A stretch of DNA of 7,926 bases from Verrucomicrobiota bacterium (GTDB lineage: Bacteria > Verrucomicrobiota > Verrucomicrobiia > Chthoniobacterales > UBA10450): NCBI GenBank assembly GCA_003219925.1, contig QHQU01000146.1, positions 1 through 7,926 of the forward strand. Reading direction: 5' to 3'. Both the position numbers and the translations under genes were made by a program. This document shows positions 1-6,026 of this stretch, piece after piece (the first letter of the stretch is position 1; every line of letters begins with the position of its first letter). The notes under the pieces were generated by a model. It was not told the DNA's origin, did no database searches, and saw only the letters and a program-made list of their open reading frames with translations.

Positions 1-20
1 CTGGCAACCGAAACAAAGTT

Positions 21-287
21 ATGGACGAAAACACTGACATTGCATTGCGCGGCGTGCGCTACGCCCAGGACCAATTTTCCGAAGTGGTAACCCAGGCGGA
101 AGAATTCGTGCGTGAAAAGCCGGGACAGTCGCTTCTCATCGCTCTTCTTGCTGGATTTATCCTCAATCGCCTGCCGATTGGTCGCCTCTTTGGCGGGCTG
201 GTTCGCTTGCTCGTGTTCGCGCTCAAGCCGGCGCTGCTGCTTTACGGCGCAACCAAAGTCTACGAGGTCATCCAGGAAGAAGAATAA
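21..287 (+). CDS. Small membrane-anchored protein, YqjD/ElaB (DUF883)-like
   Basis: This 88-residue protein has an acidic, probably helical N-terminal part (residues 1-35). It is followed by the motif VREKPGQSLLIALLAGFIL, then a hydrophobic stretch (about 38-78) broken by LPIGRLFGG, and a charged tail ending EEE. The order of soluble helix, 'V+E+P' turn and C-terminal hydrophobic anchor matches the general plan of YqjD/ElaB/DUF883 proteins, which sit in the inner membrane and in Enterobacteria can bind ribosomes in stationary phase. Here the hydrophobic part is long enough for two short membrane segments, so the match is by architecture only. No Shine-Dalgarno site precedes ATG 21. The frame stays open back to position 3, so a start beyond the window edge cannot be excluded. 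It converges on the dodecin gene, with repeat copy A between them. Function is unknown. Confidence 0.7.
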   Translation: MDENTDIALRGVRYAQDQFSEVVTQAEEFVREKPGQSLLIALLAGFILNRLPIGRLFGGLVRLLVFALKPALLLYGATKVYEVIQEEE

Positions 288-300
288 GTCGAAACCTACG

Positions 301-393
301 TCGTCCTGAGTGAAGCGAAGCGGAATCGAAAGATCCCGCTGCGGCAGGTAAAGATTTCAATTCGGGATCCCTCGGCTGCGCTGGGGATGAGGA
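301..393. repeat. REP-like inverted repeat, copy A (degenerate)
   Basis: Two related arms face each other (301-338 and 363-393) across a spacer of about 24 bp. The right arm, read on the minus strand, folds as TCCC / CA / GC / GCA loop / GC / CGA / GGGA (368-387). The left arm (304-333) keeps the TCCT-GA and GA-AAGA edges, but its apex is longer and imperfect. It belongs to the same family as copies B and C but is the most decayed and has the shortest spacing (34 nt between hairpins). It fills almost the whole gap between two convergent genes and ends 3 bp before the dodecin stop codon, so it could act as a two-way terminator. No U-tract is present. Confidence 0.75.
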
Positions 394-395
394 GG

Positions 396-605
396 CTAAT
401 CTTCCAGGGTAAAGCCAACTTTAATCGCCACCTGCCAATGATCAATTTTGCCGTTTTCAATGTGACCGCGTGTTTCCGTAACCTCTAACCAGCGCATGTT
501 GCGGATTGTTTTTTTGGCACGCGCCAATGCGTTCTCCACCGCCGCTTCGATCGATTCCGGTGAAGAACCAACCAGTTCGATTTTCTTGTAGACGTGATCG
601 CTCAT
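396..605 (-). CDS. Dodecin family flavin-binding protein
   Basis: Dodecins are small beta-alpha-beta-beta proteins that form hollow 12-subunit spheres and bind flavins in pairs in the cytoplasm, acting as a flavin store and scavenger. This 69-residue protein has the full family pattern: first strand HVYKKIELVGSS, helix SPESIEAAVENALARAKKTIRN, second strand MRWLEVTETRGHIENGKI, third strand DHWQVAIKVGFTLED. Trp39 is at the flavin-stacking position and Gln58 at the flavin-contacting position known from characterised dodecins. Length is normal. The start at 605 is chosen because GGAAGGA lies 6 nt upstream on the minus strand; a GTG at 620 is in frame but would place that ribosome site inside the gene. 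It is divergent from acs and shares its upstream region. Confidence 0.95.
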   Translation of the reverse strand: MSDHVYKKIELVGSSPESIEAAVENALARAKKTIRNMRWLEVTETRGHIENGKIDHWQVAIKVGFTLED

Positions 606-771
606 GAGGAATCCTTCCACGAGGAGATCGAATAGGACAATGCCAAAAAAACATGGAAGCGTTGAACAGCTTAAGCGTTAAAGCGGTTGCAAATTGGTTC
701 GCTTCAACGCTTCAATCTGCCACCTGCGCGAGCTTGCTCTACAAAACGGCCCGCGATATTAGGAAGCTCGC
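606..771. promoter_or_regulatory. Divergent control region between dodecin (-) and acs (+)
   Basis: This 166-bp stretch must contain the starts of transcription for both dodecin and acs, unless acs is read through from outside. I could not identify a convincing -35/-10 pair for either gene. On the acs side, AGGAAG lies about 6 nt before ATG 772. On the dodecin side, GGAAGGA lies 6 nt before ATG 605. The centre holds the 8-bp-periodic inverted repeat described separately. Confidence 0.5.
656..715. repeat. 8-bp-periodic inverted repeat, possible operator
   Basis: GAAGCGTTGAA (656-666) is matched exactly by its reverse complement TTCAACGCTTC (703-713), giving a perfect 11-bp dyad with a 36-nt spacer. 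Inside it, AAGCGTT recurs at 657-663 and 673-679, with a near copy AAGCGGT at 681-687. The octamer CGCTTCAA is perfectly tandem at 700-707 and 708-715. The palindrome GCTTAAGC is at 669-676. Most copies fall on an 8-nt grid, in one orientation on the left and the other on the right. This could be a multi-site regulator operator or a simple repeat that spread by slippage. No known regulator site is recognised. Confidence 0.6.
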
Positions 772-2715
772 ATGGAAACCAACATCGAATCGCATCTGAT
801 CGAGAAGCGCGTCTTCAAGCCCGCGAAGGATTTTTCAAAGAAAGCACGCATCAAATCGCTCGCTCAGTATCGAAAGATGTACCGCGAATCGATGCGACGA
901 CCAGACGCATTTTGGATGCGAGAAGCGAAGGAATTGGTTTGGCGAAAGCCGTGGAAAAGAGTGCTCGATTGGAAGGCACCCTTCGCGAAATGGTTCGTCG
1001 GCGGGCAACTCAATCTTTCGGAAAATTGCCTCGATCGTCATCTTGACGGTCCGCGACGAAACAAGGCTGCCATCATTTGGGAAGGCGAACCGGGCGAGAA
1101 ACGCACCCTCACTTATCAGCAATTACATCGCGAAGTCTGTCATTTCGCCAACGTGCTGAAGCGAAACAAAATTCGGAAAGGCGATCGCGTTGTTATTTAT
1201 CTCCCCACGATCCCAGAGGCCGCCATTGCGATGCTGGCATGCGCACGGATCGGTGCGGTCCATTCTGTTGTTTTCGGTGGATTCAGCGCGGAGAGCATTC
1301 GCGATCGCATCGCGGACTGCGGGGCGATCGCGTTGATTACCGCGGATGGTAGCTACCGGCGCGGGGCAATCGTACCGTTAAAAAATAATGTCGACCACGC
1401 TCTGAGTGGCGGTACCTCGGTAAAACGTGTGATCGTTTTCAAACGCGTCGGCAATGAAATTCACATGGAGGAAGGGCGCGACGCTTGGTGGCATCGCGAG
1501 CTGGAATACGTCAGCGCAAATTGTGAGCCCGTTGCCCTCGATTCCGAGCATCCGCTTTACATTCTTTATACCAGCGGCTCGACCGGAAAACCGAAGGGAA
1601 TTCTGCATACCACCGGTGGCTATTTGCTCGGCATTTATTCGACGATGAAATATGTTTTCGATGTCCGCGACGAAGATCTTTTCTGGTGCACTGCGGACGT
1701 GGGCTGGGTCACTGGCCACAGTTACGTCGTTTACGGTCCGCTCACACTGGGAGCGACCACTTTGATGTATGAGGGCGCGCCCAACTGGCCGCAACCAGAC
1801 CGATTTTGGAAAATCGTCGAAGATTATAGAGTTACGATTTTATATACCGCACCCACAGCGATTCGCGCGTTCATTCGCTGGGGCGATGAGTGGGTGAAGT
1901 CGCACGATCTTTCGTCCTTGCGCCTCCTTGGTTCGGTGGGCGAGCCGATCAATCCCGAGGCATGGATGTGGTATCAGAAGACGATTGGGGGCGGGCGCTG
2001 CCCGATTGTTGATACTTGGTGGCAGACTGAGACTGGCGCAATCATGATCACGCCATTGCCAGGCGCAATCCCGACCAAACCCGGAAGCGCAACGTTGCCG
2101 TTCTTTGGTGTCGATGCCGCAGTAGTGGACGAACGTGGCGAAGAGGTCGGCGCAAATGTGGGCGGGAAATTAATCATCCGAAAGCCATGGCTATCGATGC
2201 TGCGCACGATCTATGGGGACAAGGAACGTTACCAAAAACAGTACTGGAGCGAGTTCAAAGGATGCTATGTTACCGGAGACGGAGCACGGCGCGATCGCGA
2301 TGGATATTTTTGGATTGTTGGCCGCATTGACGACGTCCTCAATGTCGCGGGACATCGTCTCGGCACCTCGGAAATCGAGAGCGCATTGGTCGCGCACGCG
2401 AAAGTGGCGGAAGCAGCCGTGGTAGGTCGACCTGATGAAATGAAAGGGCAGGCCGTCGTCGCATTCGTTACCTTGAAAGGAATCGCCAGCCCATCGGCCG
2501 GGTTAAAAACAGAATTGCGCGATCATGTCGGCGTTCACATCGGCGCGATCGCGAAGCCAGATGAAATTCGATTCGCCGAAGCATTGCCAAAAACGCGCAG
2601 CGGCAAGATCATGCGGCGTTTACTAAAAGAAATTGCCAGCGGCAAAACCGTGACCGGCGACACGACAACTCTCGAGGATTTTAGTGTCCTGGCGAAATTG
2701 AGCGAAGAGGAATGA
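772..2715 (+). CDS. acsA: Acetyl-CoA synthetase (AMP-forming acetate-CoA ligase)
   Basis: Makes acetyl-CoA from acetate, ATP and CoA through an acetyl-AMP intermediate in the cytoplasm. It is the high-affinity route for acetate use. The 647-residue length is normal for the family. In order: the Acs N-terminal region (about 20-80); the ATP/P-loop motif YTSGSTGKPKG (266-276); GWVTGH (311-316); GSVGEP (387-392); DTWWQTETG (414-422); TGDG (501-504); hinge VGRIDD (516-521); C-terminal PKTRSGK (606-612). Val313, Thr314, Val389 and Trp417 align with the acetate-pocket residues Val310, Thr311, Val386 and Trp414 of Salmonella Acs, and the Trp favours acetate over longer acids. Lys612 is the catalytic lysine that is reversibly acetylated in well-studied Acs enzymes. 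No deacetylase or acetyltransferase gene is nearby. ATG 772 has AGGAAG about 6 nt upstream. Five GCGATCGC octamers lie inside the gene. Confidence 0.97.
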   Translation: METNIESHLIEKRVFKPAKDFSKKARIKSLAQYRKMYRESMRRPDAFWMREAKELVWRKPWKRVLDWKAPFAKWFVGGQLNLSENCLDRHLDGPRRNKAAIIWEGEPGEKRTLTYQQLHREVCHFANVLKRNKIRKGDRVVIYLPTIPEAAIAMLACARIGAVHSVVFGGFSAESIRDRIADCGAIALITADGSYRRGAIVPLKNNVDHALSGGTSVKRVIVFKRVGNEIHMEEGRDAWWHRELEYVSANCEPVALDSEHPLYILYTSGSTGKPKGILHTTGGYLLGIYSTMKYVFDVRDEDLFWCTADVGWVTGHSYVVYGPLTLGATTLMYEGAPNWPQPDRFWKIVEDYRVTILYTAPTAIRAFIRWGDEWVKSHDLSSLRLLGSVGEPINPEAWMWYQKTIGGGRCPIVDTWWQTETGAIMITPLPGAIPTKPGSATLPFFGVDAAVVDERGEEVGANVGGKLIIRKPWLSMLRTIYGDKERYQKQYWSEFKGCYVTGDGARRDRDGYFWIVGRIDDVLNVAGHRLGTSEIESALVAHAKVAEAAVVGRPDEMKGQAVVAFVTLKGIASPSAGLKTELRDHVGVHIGAIAKPDEIRFAEALPKTRSGKIMRRLLKEIASGKTVTGDTTTLEDFSVLAKLSEEE

Positions 2716-2769
2716 TTTACGGAACGGGTAATTGCCTCTCGATCAATGGCGGTAGAACGTGAAAGCGTT

Positions 2770-2876
2770 GTCATCCCGAGCGCAGCGAGGGACCTCGCAT
2801 TTGAAGGTTGGGACATACTAGTTAGCTCGCGTGCTCAATCTTCGTTTGTGAGGTCCTTCACTTCGTTCAGGATGAC
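2770..2876. repeat. REP-like inverted repeat, copy B
   Basis: Two 27-nt arms (2770-2796 and 2850-2876) are inverted copies agreeing at 22 of 27 positions, around a 53-nt spacer. The five differences fall at arm positions 8, 11, 14, 17 and 20. Each arm also folds alone: the left as TCCC-GA-GC-(GCA)-GC-GA-GGGA (2774-2792), and the right, on the minus strand, as TCCT-GA-AC-(GAA)-GT-GA-AGGA (2854-2872). It lies 54 bp after the acs stop codon and may end or protect that transcript. No transposase gene is nearby, so it would be non-autonomous. Confidence 0.85.
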
Positions 2877-2878
2877 CT

Positions 2879-2900
2879 GCGCGGTCTGTTTAGACCGTGC
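2879..2900. other. Intergenic stem-loop, 9-bp stem
   Basis: CGGTCT (2882-2887) pairs with AGACCG (2892-2897) around a GTTT loop. Three outer pairs extend the stem, one of them G-T. It directly follows repeat copy B. No T-run follows on either side, so it is not a typical intrinsic terminator. It could still contribute to ending the acs transcript or be a regulator site. The role is unknown. Confidence 0.4.
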
Positions 2901-2919
2901 GTGTAAAAGGGAGTGAATT

Positions 2920-2937
2920 GCTCTTTTTCAAAAGAGT
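2920..2937. other. A/T-rich stem-loop before the coiled-coil gene
   Basis: CTCTTTT (2921-2927) is followed by a 2-nt gap and its exact complement AAAAGAG (2930-2936), and an outer G-T pair can be added. It ends about 20 nt before the GTG start at 2958. Such a hairpin could lie in the 5' leader of the operon mRNA, or be an operator at its promoter. A loop of only two bases would force the inner pair open in RNA. No T-run follows. Confidence 0.35.
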
Positions 2938-2957
2938 TGTTCGGTTAGCATTCGCTT

Positions 2958-4826
2958 GTGAGTTTCATTCGCACCGGTCTGCGCGAGCTTGGGTTGAAAG
3001 TGCGACGGCAACGCACGCGCATGGCGCTGCGACACGTAAAGCGGCAGCTGCAGCGCAGCGAAATTTATCTCGGACGCGAAGGCACCGCGCAGGCTGCGAG
3101 CTTCCCAGAAGTCCGCAACGAGATCGTCGCGCTTAAGAAACTCGAGCAAGAGCAAAAGGAAGTCGCATTGCGCATCGCGCAAATCGAAGATGCGCTCAAG
3201 CAGATCGAAGCGGAGCGGGCGGAAAATACGCGCGCCCAAGACGACGCGATCAGCAAATTGGAAGTGGAGAAAAAGCCGGTCCTACAACAGCGGGACGACG
3301 CGAAAAATGCCGCCACTATTTGTGAGCGCGAGTTGGCGAGTGTGGAATCCCGCTTGCAAGCAAATGATTTAGCCGATCGCGAACTACTCAAACAACTTTC
3401 AGCTTTGCAGGCGCAGGCGCCGCCGCCGGGCGACCTGGATGCCCGCGCTGCCGTGTTCGCCAGCAAACGCGCCCGGTTGCCGCAAGAGCGGGCAGAAATT
3501 GTTCGTGCTCGCGAGGGAAGCGCAGAGGCGTGCCGGCAGGCGACACAAAAGCTGGCCGCGGCGGAGGAAAAATTGTCGGCCGCGGAACGAAACATCGCTC
3601 GCGTGCGCGAGCGATTCGAAGCTACTGATCGCGCCTTAAACGAAAAGGTGCGCGCCCAACAAGACGCGTTACGCGAAGCACGAGCGCGGCACCAGACAGT
3701 CGAGGAACGAAAGAATCCGGCTTATCTGAACATCGGTCGCCATCTTGCGACCCGCGGCATCGCCCCGCCGAATGCGCCGCACTTATTGCATGACGTCCTG
3801 CGCCACCGCCAATCAGTTCAGCGTCATCATGAACATAGGGAACAACTGAGCGTTCTCTCCGCGCAAATCGACAAACAGGAGTTGCGACAGTTTTATTTCG
3901 TCATCCTTTCGATTCTTTTCCTGCTCGCAATTGTCCTCCCGCTCGTCTTTCAATCCCCGCCCAAACGTGAATGGCTGCCGCGCGAAACCGATGCCATTCT
4001 CTCCCTAAATGCAGACCATCTTGACCGCGATGATTTGGCAAAGAAATGGCGGAACGAAGATTTTTGGCTACAAACCTGGCCCGGTTTAATCGGCGCCGCT
4101 TCGCAAACACCCCGCTTAAGAATTCCCGGTGATGCCGCGCGGGTCACCCGGGCGCTCACGACCGCGGAAAATTCGCCGCCACGAGAATTTCTCCTGGTAG
4201 AAGCGCGCGATAATGTTTCGACGGTGGTGCGAACAATCGCGGAAGATAAGCAATTCGAACGACGTACCATTAGCGGACTCCCGGTCTGGCAGCGATCTGA
4301 CTTCAGCATCGCGCGCGTGGGCCCGAAAACGCTTGCCGTCGGACCGCCCGATGGAGTGGACGAGTTGGTGAGAGTGCGTCTCGGACTGGAAGCGGATCTG
4401 CAAATTACGGGCGAATTTTTCGATCGCTACCAGGCGCTCGATCCTGAAACAACCTTGCGTTTGATCTCGCGCGATCCGCCCGGATTGGCCCGCGCGTTTC
4501 ATCCCATTTTCCCGCGAGAACTCCTGGAGAGCGCGCAATTACTCGGACTGGGCGTTTCCCTCCAGACACCGGTGAAAGCGCGTCTCTTGTTGAGGCTTCC
4601 ATCGGAAAACGCGGCAAGCGACCTGGCTAAGAGCATTCACGATGATCCGCATCGTTGGCTGCGAATCGAGCAATCTGATCTCCTGCTTTTCGCCGCTCCA
4701 CCCGAAATCAATCGCCAACATGCAGATCTGGAAATCCGCTTCAACATTCCGGAAAACAGCGCACGACTTCTGCTCCAACGCATGGCCAAGACCGATGCAC
4801 CGCCAGCCGCGACCGCAGCAAACTAA
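2958..4826 (+). CDS. Large coiled-coil, single-TM membrane protein of unknown function
   Basis: I do not recognise this 622-residue protein. It has four visible parts: a basic N-terminus (residues 1-40); a long heptad-like region rich in Glu, Gln, Arg, Lys and Ala (about 50-250) that should form a coiled coil, broken by APPPGD near 155; a His/Arg-rich linker (about 250-305); and one strong membrane segment FYFVILSILFLLAIVLPLVF (312-331). About 290 residues follow, with a mixed alpha/beta look and no Cys. The positive-inside rule puts the coiled coil in the cytoplasm and the C-terminal domain outside. No enzymatic motif is seen. The C-terminal sequence VGPKTLAVG...DELVRVRLGLEADL looks well ordered and may be a family core. 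A stop codon at 2946 limits the start. GTG 2958 is used but has no clear ribosome site; ATG 3021 (residue 22) is an alternative. It leads a tight block with the dipeptidase gene. Confidence 0.85.
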   Translation: MSFIRTGLRELGLKVRRQRTRMALRHVKRQLQRSEIYLGREGTAQAASFPEVRNEIVALKKLEQEQKEVALRIAQIEDALKQIEAERAENTRAQDDAISKLEVEKKPVLQQRDDAKNAATICERELASVESRLQANDLADRELLKQLSALQAQAPPPGDLDARAAVFASKRARLPQERAEIVRAREGSAEACRQATQKLAAAEEKLSAAERNIARVRERFEATDRALNEKVRAQQDALREARARHQTVEERKNPAYLNIGRHLATRGIAPPNAPHLLHDVLRHRQSVQRHHEHREQLSVLSAQIDKQELRQFYFVILSILFLLAIVLPLVFQSPPKREWLPRETDAILSLNADHLDRDDLAKKWRNEDFWLQTWPGLIGAASQTPRLRIPGDAARVTRALTTAENSPPREFLLVEARDNVSTVVRTIAEDKQFERRTISGLPVWQRSDFSIARVGPKTLAVGPPDGVDELVRVRLGLEADLQITGEFFDRYQALDPETTLRLISRDPPGLARAFHPIFPRELLESAQLLGLGVSLQTPVKARLLLRLPSENAASDLAKSIHDDPHRWLRIEQSDLLLFAAPPEINRQHADLEIRFNIPENSARLLLQRMAKTDAPPAATAAN

Positions 4827-5490
4827 TCCAGCGATGGCCCTCATCATTTTCGCAACCTTTTTGCTCGGCCCACCGGTTCTTTCCGCGCAAATTTCGGCGC
4901 TCCCCACAAGCGATTTCGCGTGGGTTGATCTCACAACCATTGCGCCGGCCATTCGGATTGAATTGCGTTATGCGACTTCAGAGAATATCGCGCATCGTCC
5001 GCTCTATCCGTCGAGGATGCAGCCACTAATCCGGGCGGGTGTGGCGCGAAGATTAATCACCGCTCAGGCAATTCTCCGACGCTACAATTGCGGCCTGAAA
5101 ATCTGGGACGCTTATCGGCCGCGTGATGCCCAGGCACAATTGTGGCGACTCGCTCCGAGAAATGATTACGTGGTCAATCCACACGGTGGTTCCGGTTCGT
5201 TCCACAGCTGGGGCGTGGCGGTTGATGCAACTCTGGTAGACGATTGGGGGCGGCCACTCTCGATGCCAACCGATTTCGATGACTTCACACCGGCAGCGAT
5301 GCTCCGTTACACTGGCCGCGATCCGCTCGTGCGCAATCACTTGTATCTTCTGCAAACAACAATGGCGGACGCCGGCTTCTATGGATTGCGCACCGAATGG
5401 TGGCATTTCACTACTAGTGACTGGAAGCGTTACGTTCCAGAACGGCTTGCGAAACTTAGTAACGCCGTCGTCCTCGCCGCAACTAAATGA
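4795..5490 (+). CDS. ddpX: VanX-type D-alanyl-D-alanine dipeptidase (M15D), exported
   Basis: A zinc dipeptidase that splits D-Ala-D-Ala, the end unit of peptidoglycan precursors. All key motifs are present (numbered from 4795): Tyr-Arg-Pro with Arg108 (VanX Arg71), Ser-x-His-x-x-Gly-x-Ala-x-Asp with Zn ligands His137 and Asp144, and Glu-Trp-Trp-His with catalytic Glu201 and Zn ligand His204. The N-terminus has a hydrophobic core ALIIFATFLLGPPVLSAQ that looks like a signal peptide, so the enzyme is probably in the periplasm or a lipid-bounded compartment, unlike cytoplasmic VanX. Start: ATG 4795 gives a basic n-region (MHRQPRP) suited to a signal peptide but overlaps the upstream gene by 32 bp. 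ATG 4834 gives an 18-residue leader without basic residues and no overlap. Neither has a clear ribosome site. No VanH, VanA or VanRS genes are present, so a resistance role is not supported; wall dipeptide salvage is more likely. Confidence 0.9.
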   Translation: MHRQPRPQQTNPAMALIIFATFLLGPPVLSAQISALPTSDFAWVDLTTIAPAIRIELRYATSENIAHRPLYPSRMQPLIRAGVARRLITAQAILRRYNCGLKIWDAYRPRDAQAQLWRLAPRNDYVVNPHGGSGSFHSWGVAVDATLVDDWGRPLSMPTDFDDFTPAAMLRYTGRDPLVRNHLYLLQTTMADAGFYGLRTEWWHFTTSDWKRYVPERLAKLSNAVVLAATK

Positions 5491-5987
5491 CCGCCTTTCT
5501 TCACGCCCTCCAGCGGCAACCGGAATACGTTCACATCCTCATCAATCCTCTACCGATCTACGGCTTGGCGATAAGTTGGATCGGATTGGTCATTGCATTT
5601 TTTCTGCGGAGCCGGCGTGCGCAAATCGCAACCCTGGCTCTCGTGCTAATCAGCGCCGCCTCGGCCTGGCCGGCGTACGAATTCGGCGAGGAAGCTTACG
5701 ATCGCGTCTTGTCGATGACTGATGACGACGGACACGCCTGGCTCGATGAACACCAGCGTCGCGCTCAGCAACTAATTTATTTCTTCTACGCTTTGGCCGG
5801 AGTAAGCGCCGTCGCGATCGCTCTCCCGATAAAATGGCCCAAGACTTCAGCCTCGCTAGTTATCACCACCATCCTGCTAGGGGTAGTTGTTCTCGGAATG
5901 GGCGGCTACATCGCCTACGCCGGCGGTAAAATTCGGCACAGGGAATTTCGAACTGAGCCGCCACCGAAGAAATCGACCGAGGGGTAG
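5487..5987 (+). CDS. Four-TM membrane protein, DUF2231-like
   Basis: This 166-residue protein has four predicted membrane segments at about 22-40, 46-64, 95-113 and 122-145. His16 precedes TM1, His83 and His89 lie in the acidic loop DDDGHAWLDEHQRR before TM3, and GGKIRHREFR follows TM4. A GG-x-x-x-H motif after the last helix and a His near helix 1 recall DUF2231-type membrane proteins, some of which are suspected haem binders. This is a pattern match from memory, not a confirmed assignment. Its ATG overlaps the dipeptidase stop codon (ATGA, 4-bp overlap), the usual sign of translational coupling, so the two products are probably needed together. The role is unknown; electron transfer or envelope sensing are possible. 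Confidence 0.8.
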   Translation: MTAFLHALQRQPEYVHILINPLPIYGLAISWIGLVIAFFLRSRRAQIATLALVLISAASAWPAYEFGEEAYDRVLSMTDDDGHAWLDEHQRRAQQLIYFFYALAGVSAVAIALPIKWPKTSASLVITTILLGVVVLGMGGYIAYAGGKIRHREFRTEPPPKKSTEG

Positions 5988-6026
5988 TCGCGCCAAAGGG
6001 CGCTCTCCAAATTTTCACGCGCGACA

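Noticed and set aside
606..620. GTG start at 620 for dodecin
   Set aside because: The ribosome site GGAAGGA lies between it and ATG 605, and family proteins start near MSDHVYKK.
656..715. Short tandem units as a CRISPR array
   Set aside because: The units are 8 bp, contiguous and in both orientations, and there are no spacers or cas genes.
687..1046. 119-residue plus-strand open frame overlapping the acs start
   Set aside because: It is a shifted frame of the dodecin/acs gap and the acs 5' end. The acs frame is certain from its motifs.
1378..1794. 138-residue minus-strand frame in acs
   Set aside because: It is antisense to the conserved ATP-binding region of acs, with no family resemblance.
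3065..3595. 176-residue open frame on the minus strand inside the coiled-coil gene
   Set aside because: It is extremely rich in Ser, Ala and Cys, as expected from the antisense of Glu/Arg/Gln-rich coiled-coil codons, and it has no recognisable domain.
4642..4794. Long upstream extension of the dipeptidase frame to an ATG at 4642
   Set aside because: It would overlap the coiled-coil gene by 185 bp, and the added residues have no VanX similarity and would bury the signal peptide.
4795..5490. Vancomycin resistance cluster
   Set aside because: Only a VanX-type dipeptidase is present. There is no VanH dehydrogenase, VanA/B ligase or VanRS regulator, and the enzyme seems exported.
5990..6003. GCGCC-AAAG-GGCGC hairpin between the four-TM and permease genes
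   Set aside because: A 5-bp stem without a T-run in GC-rich DNA is too weak to call a terminator, and the genes look co-transcribed.
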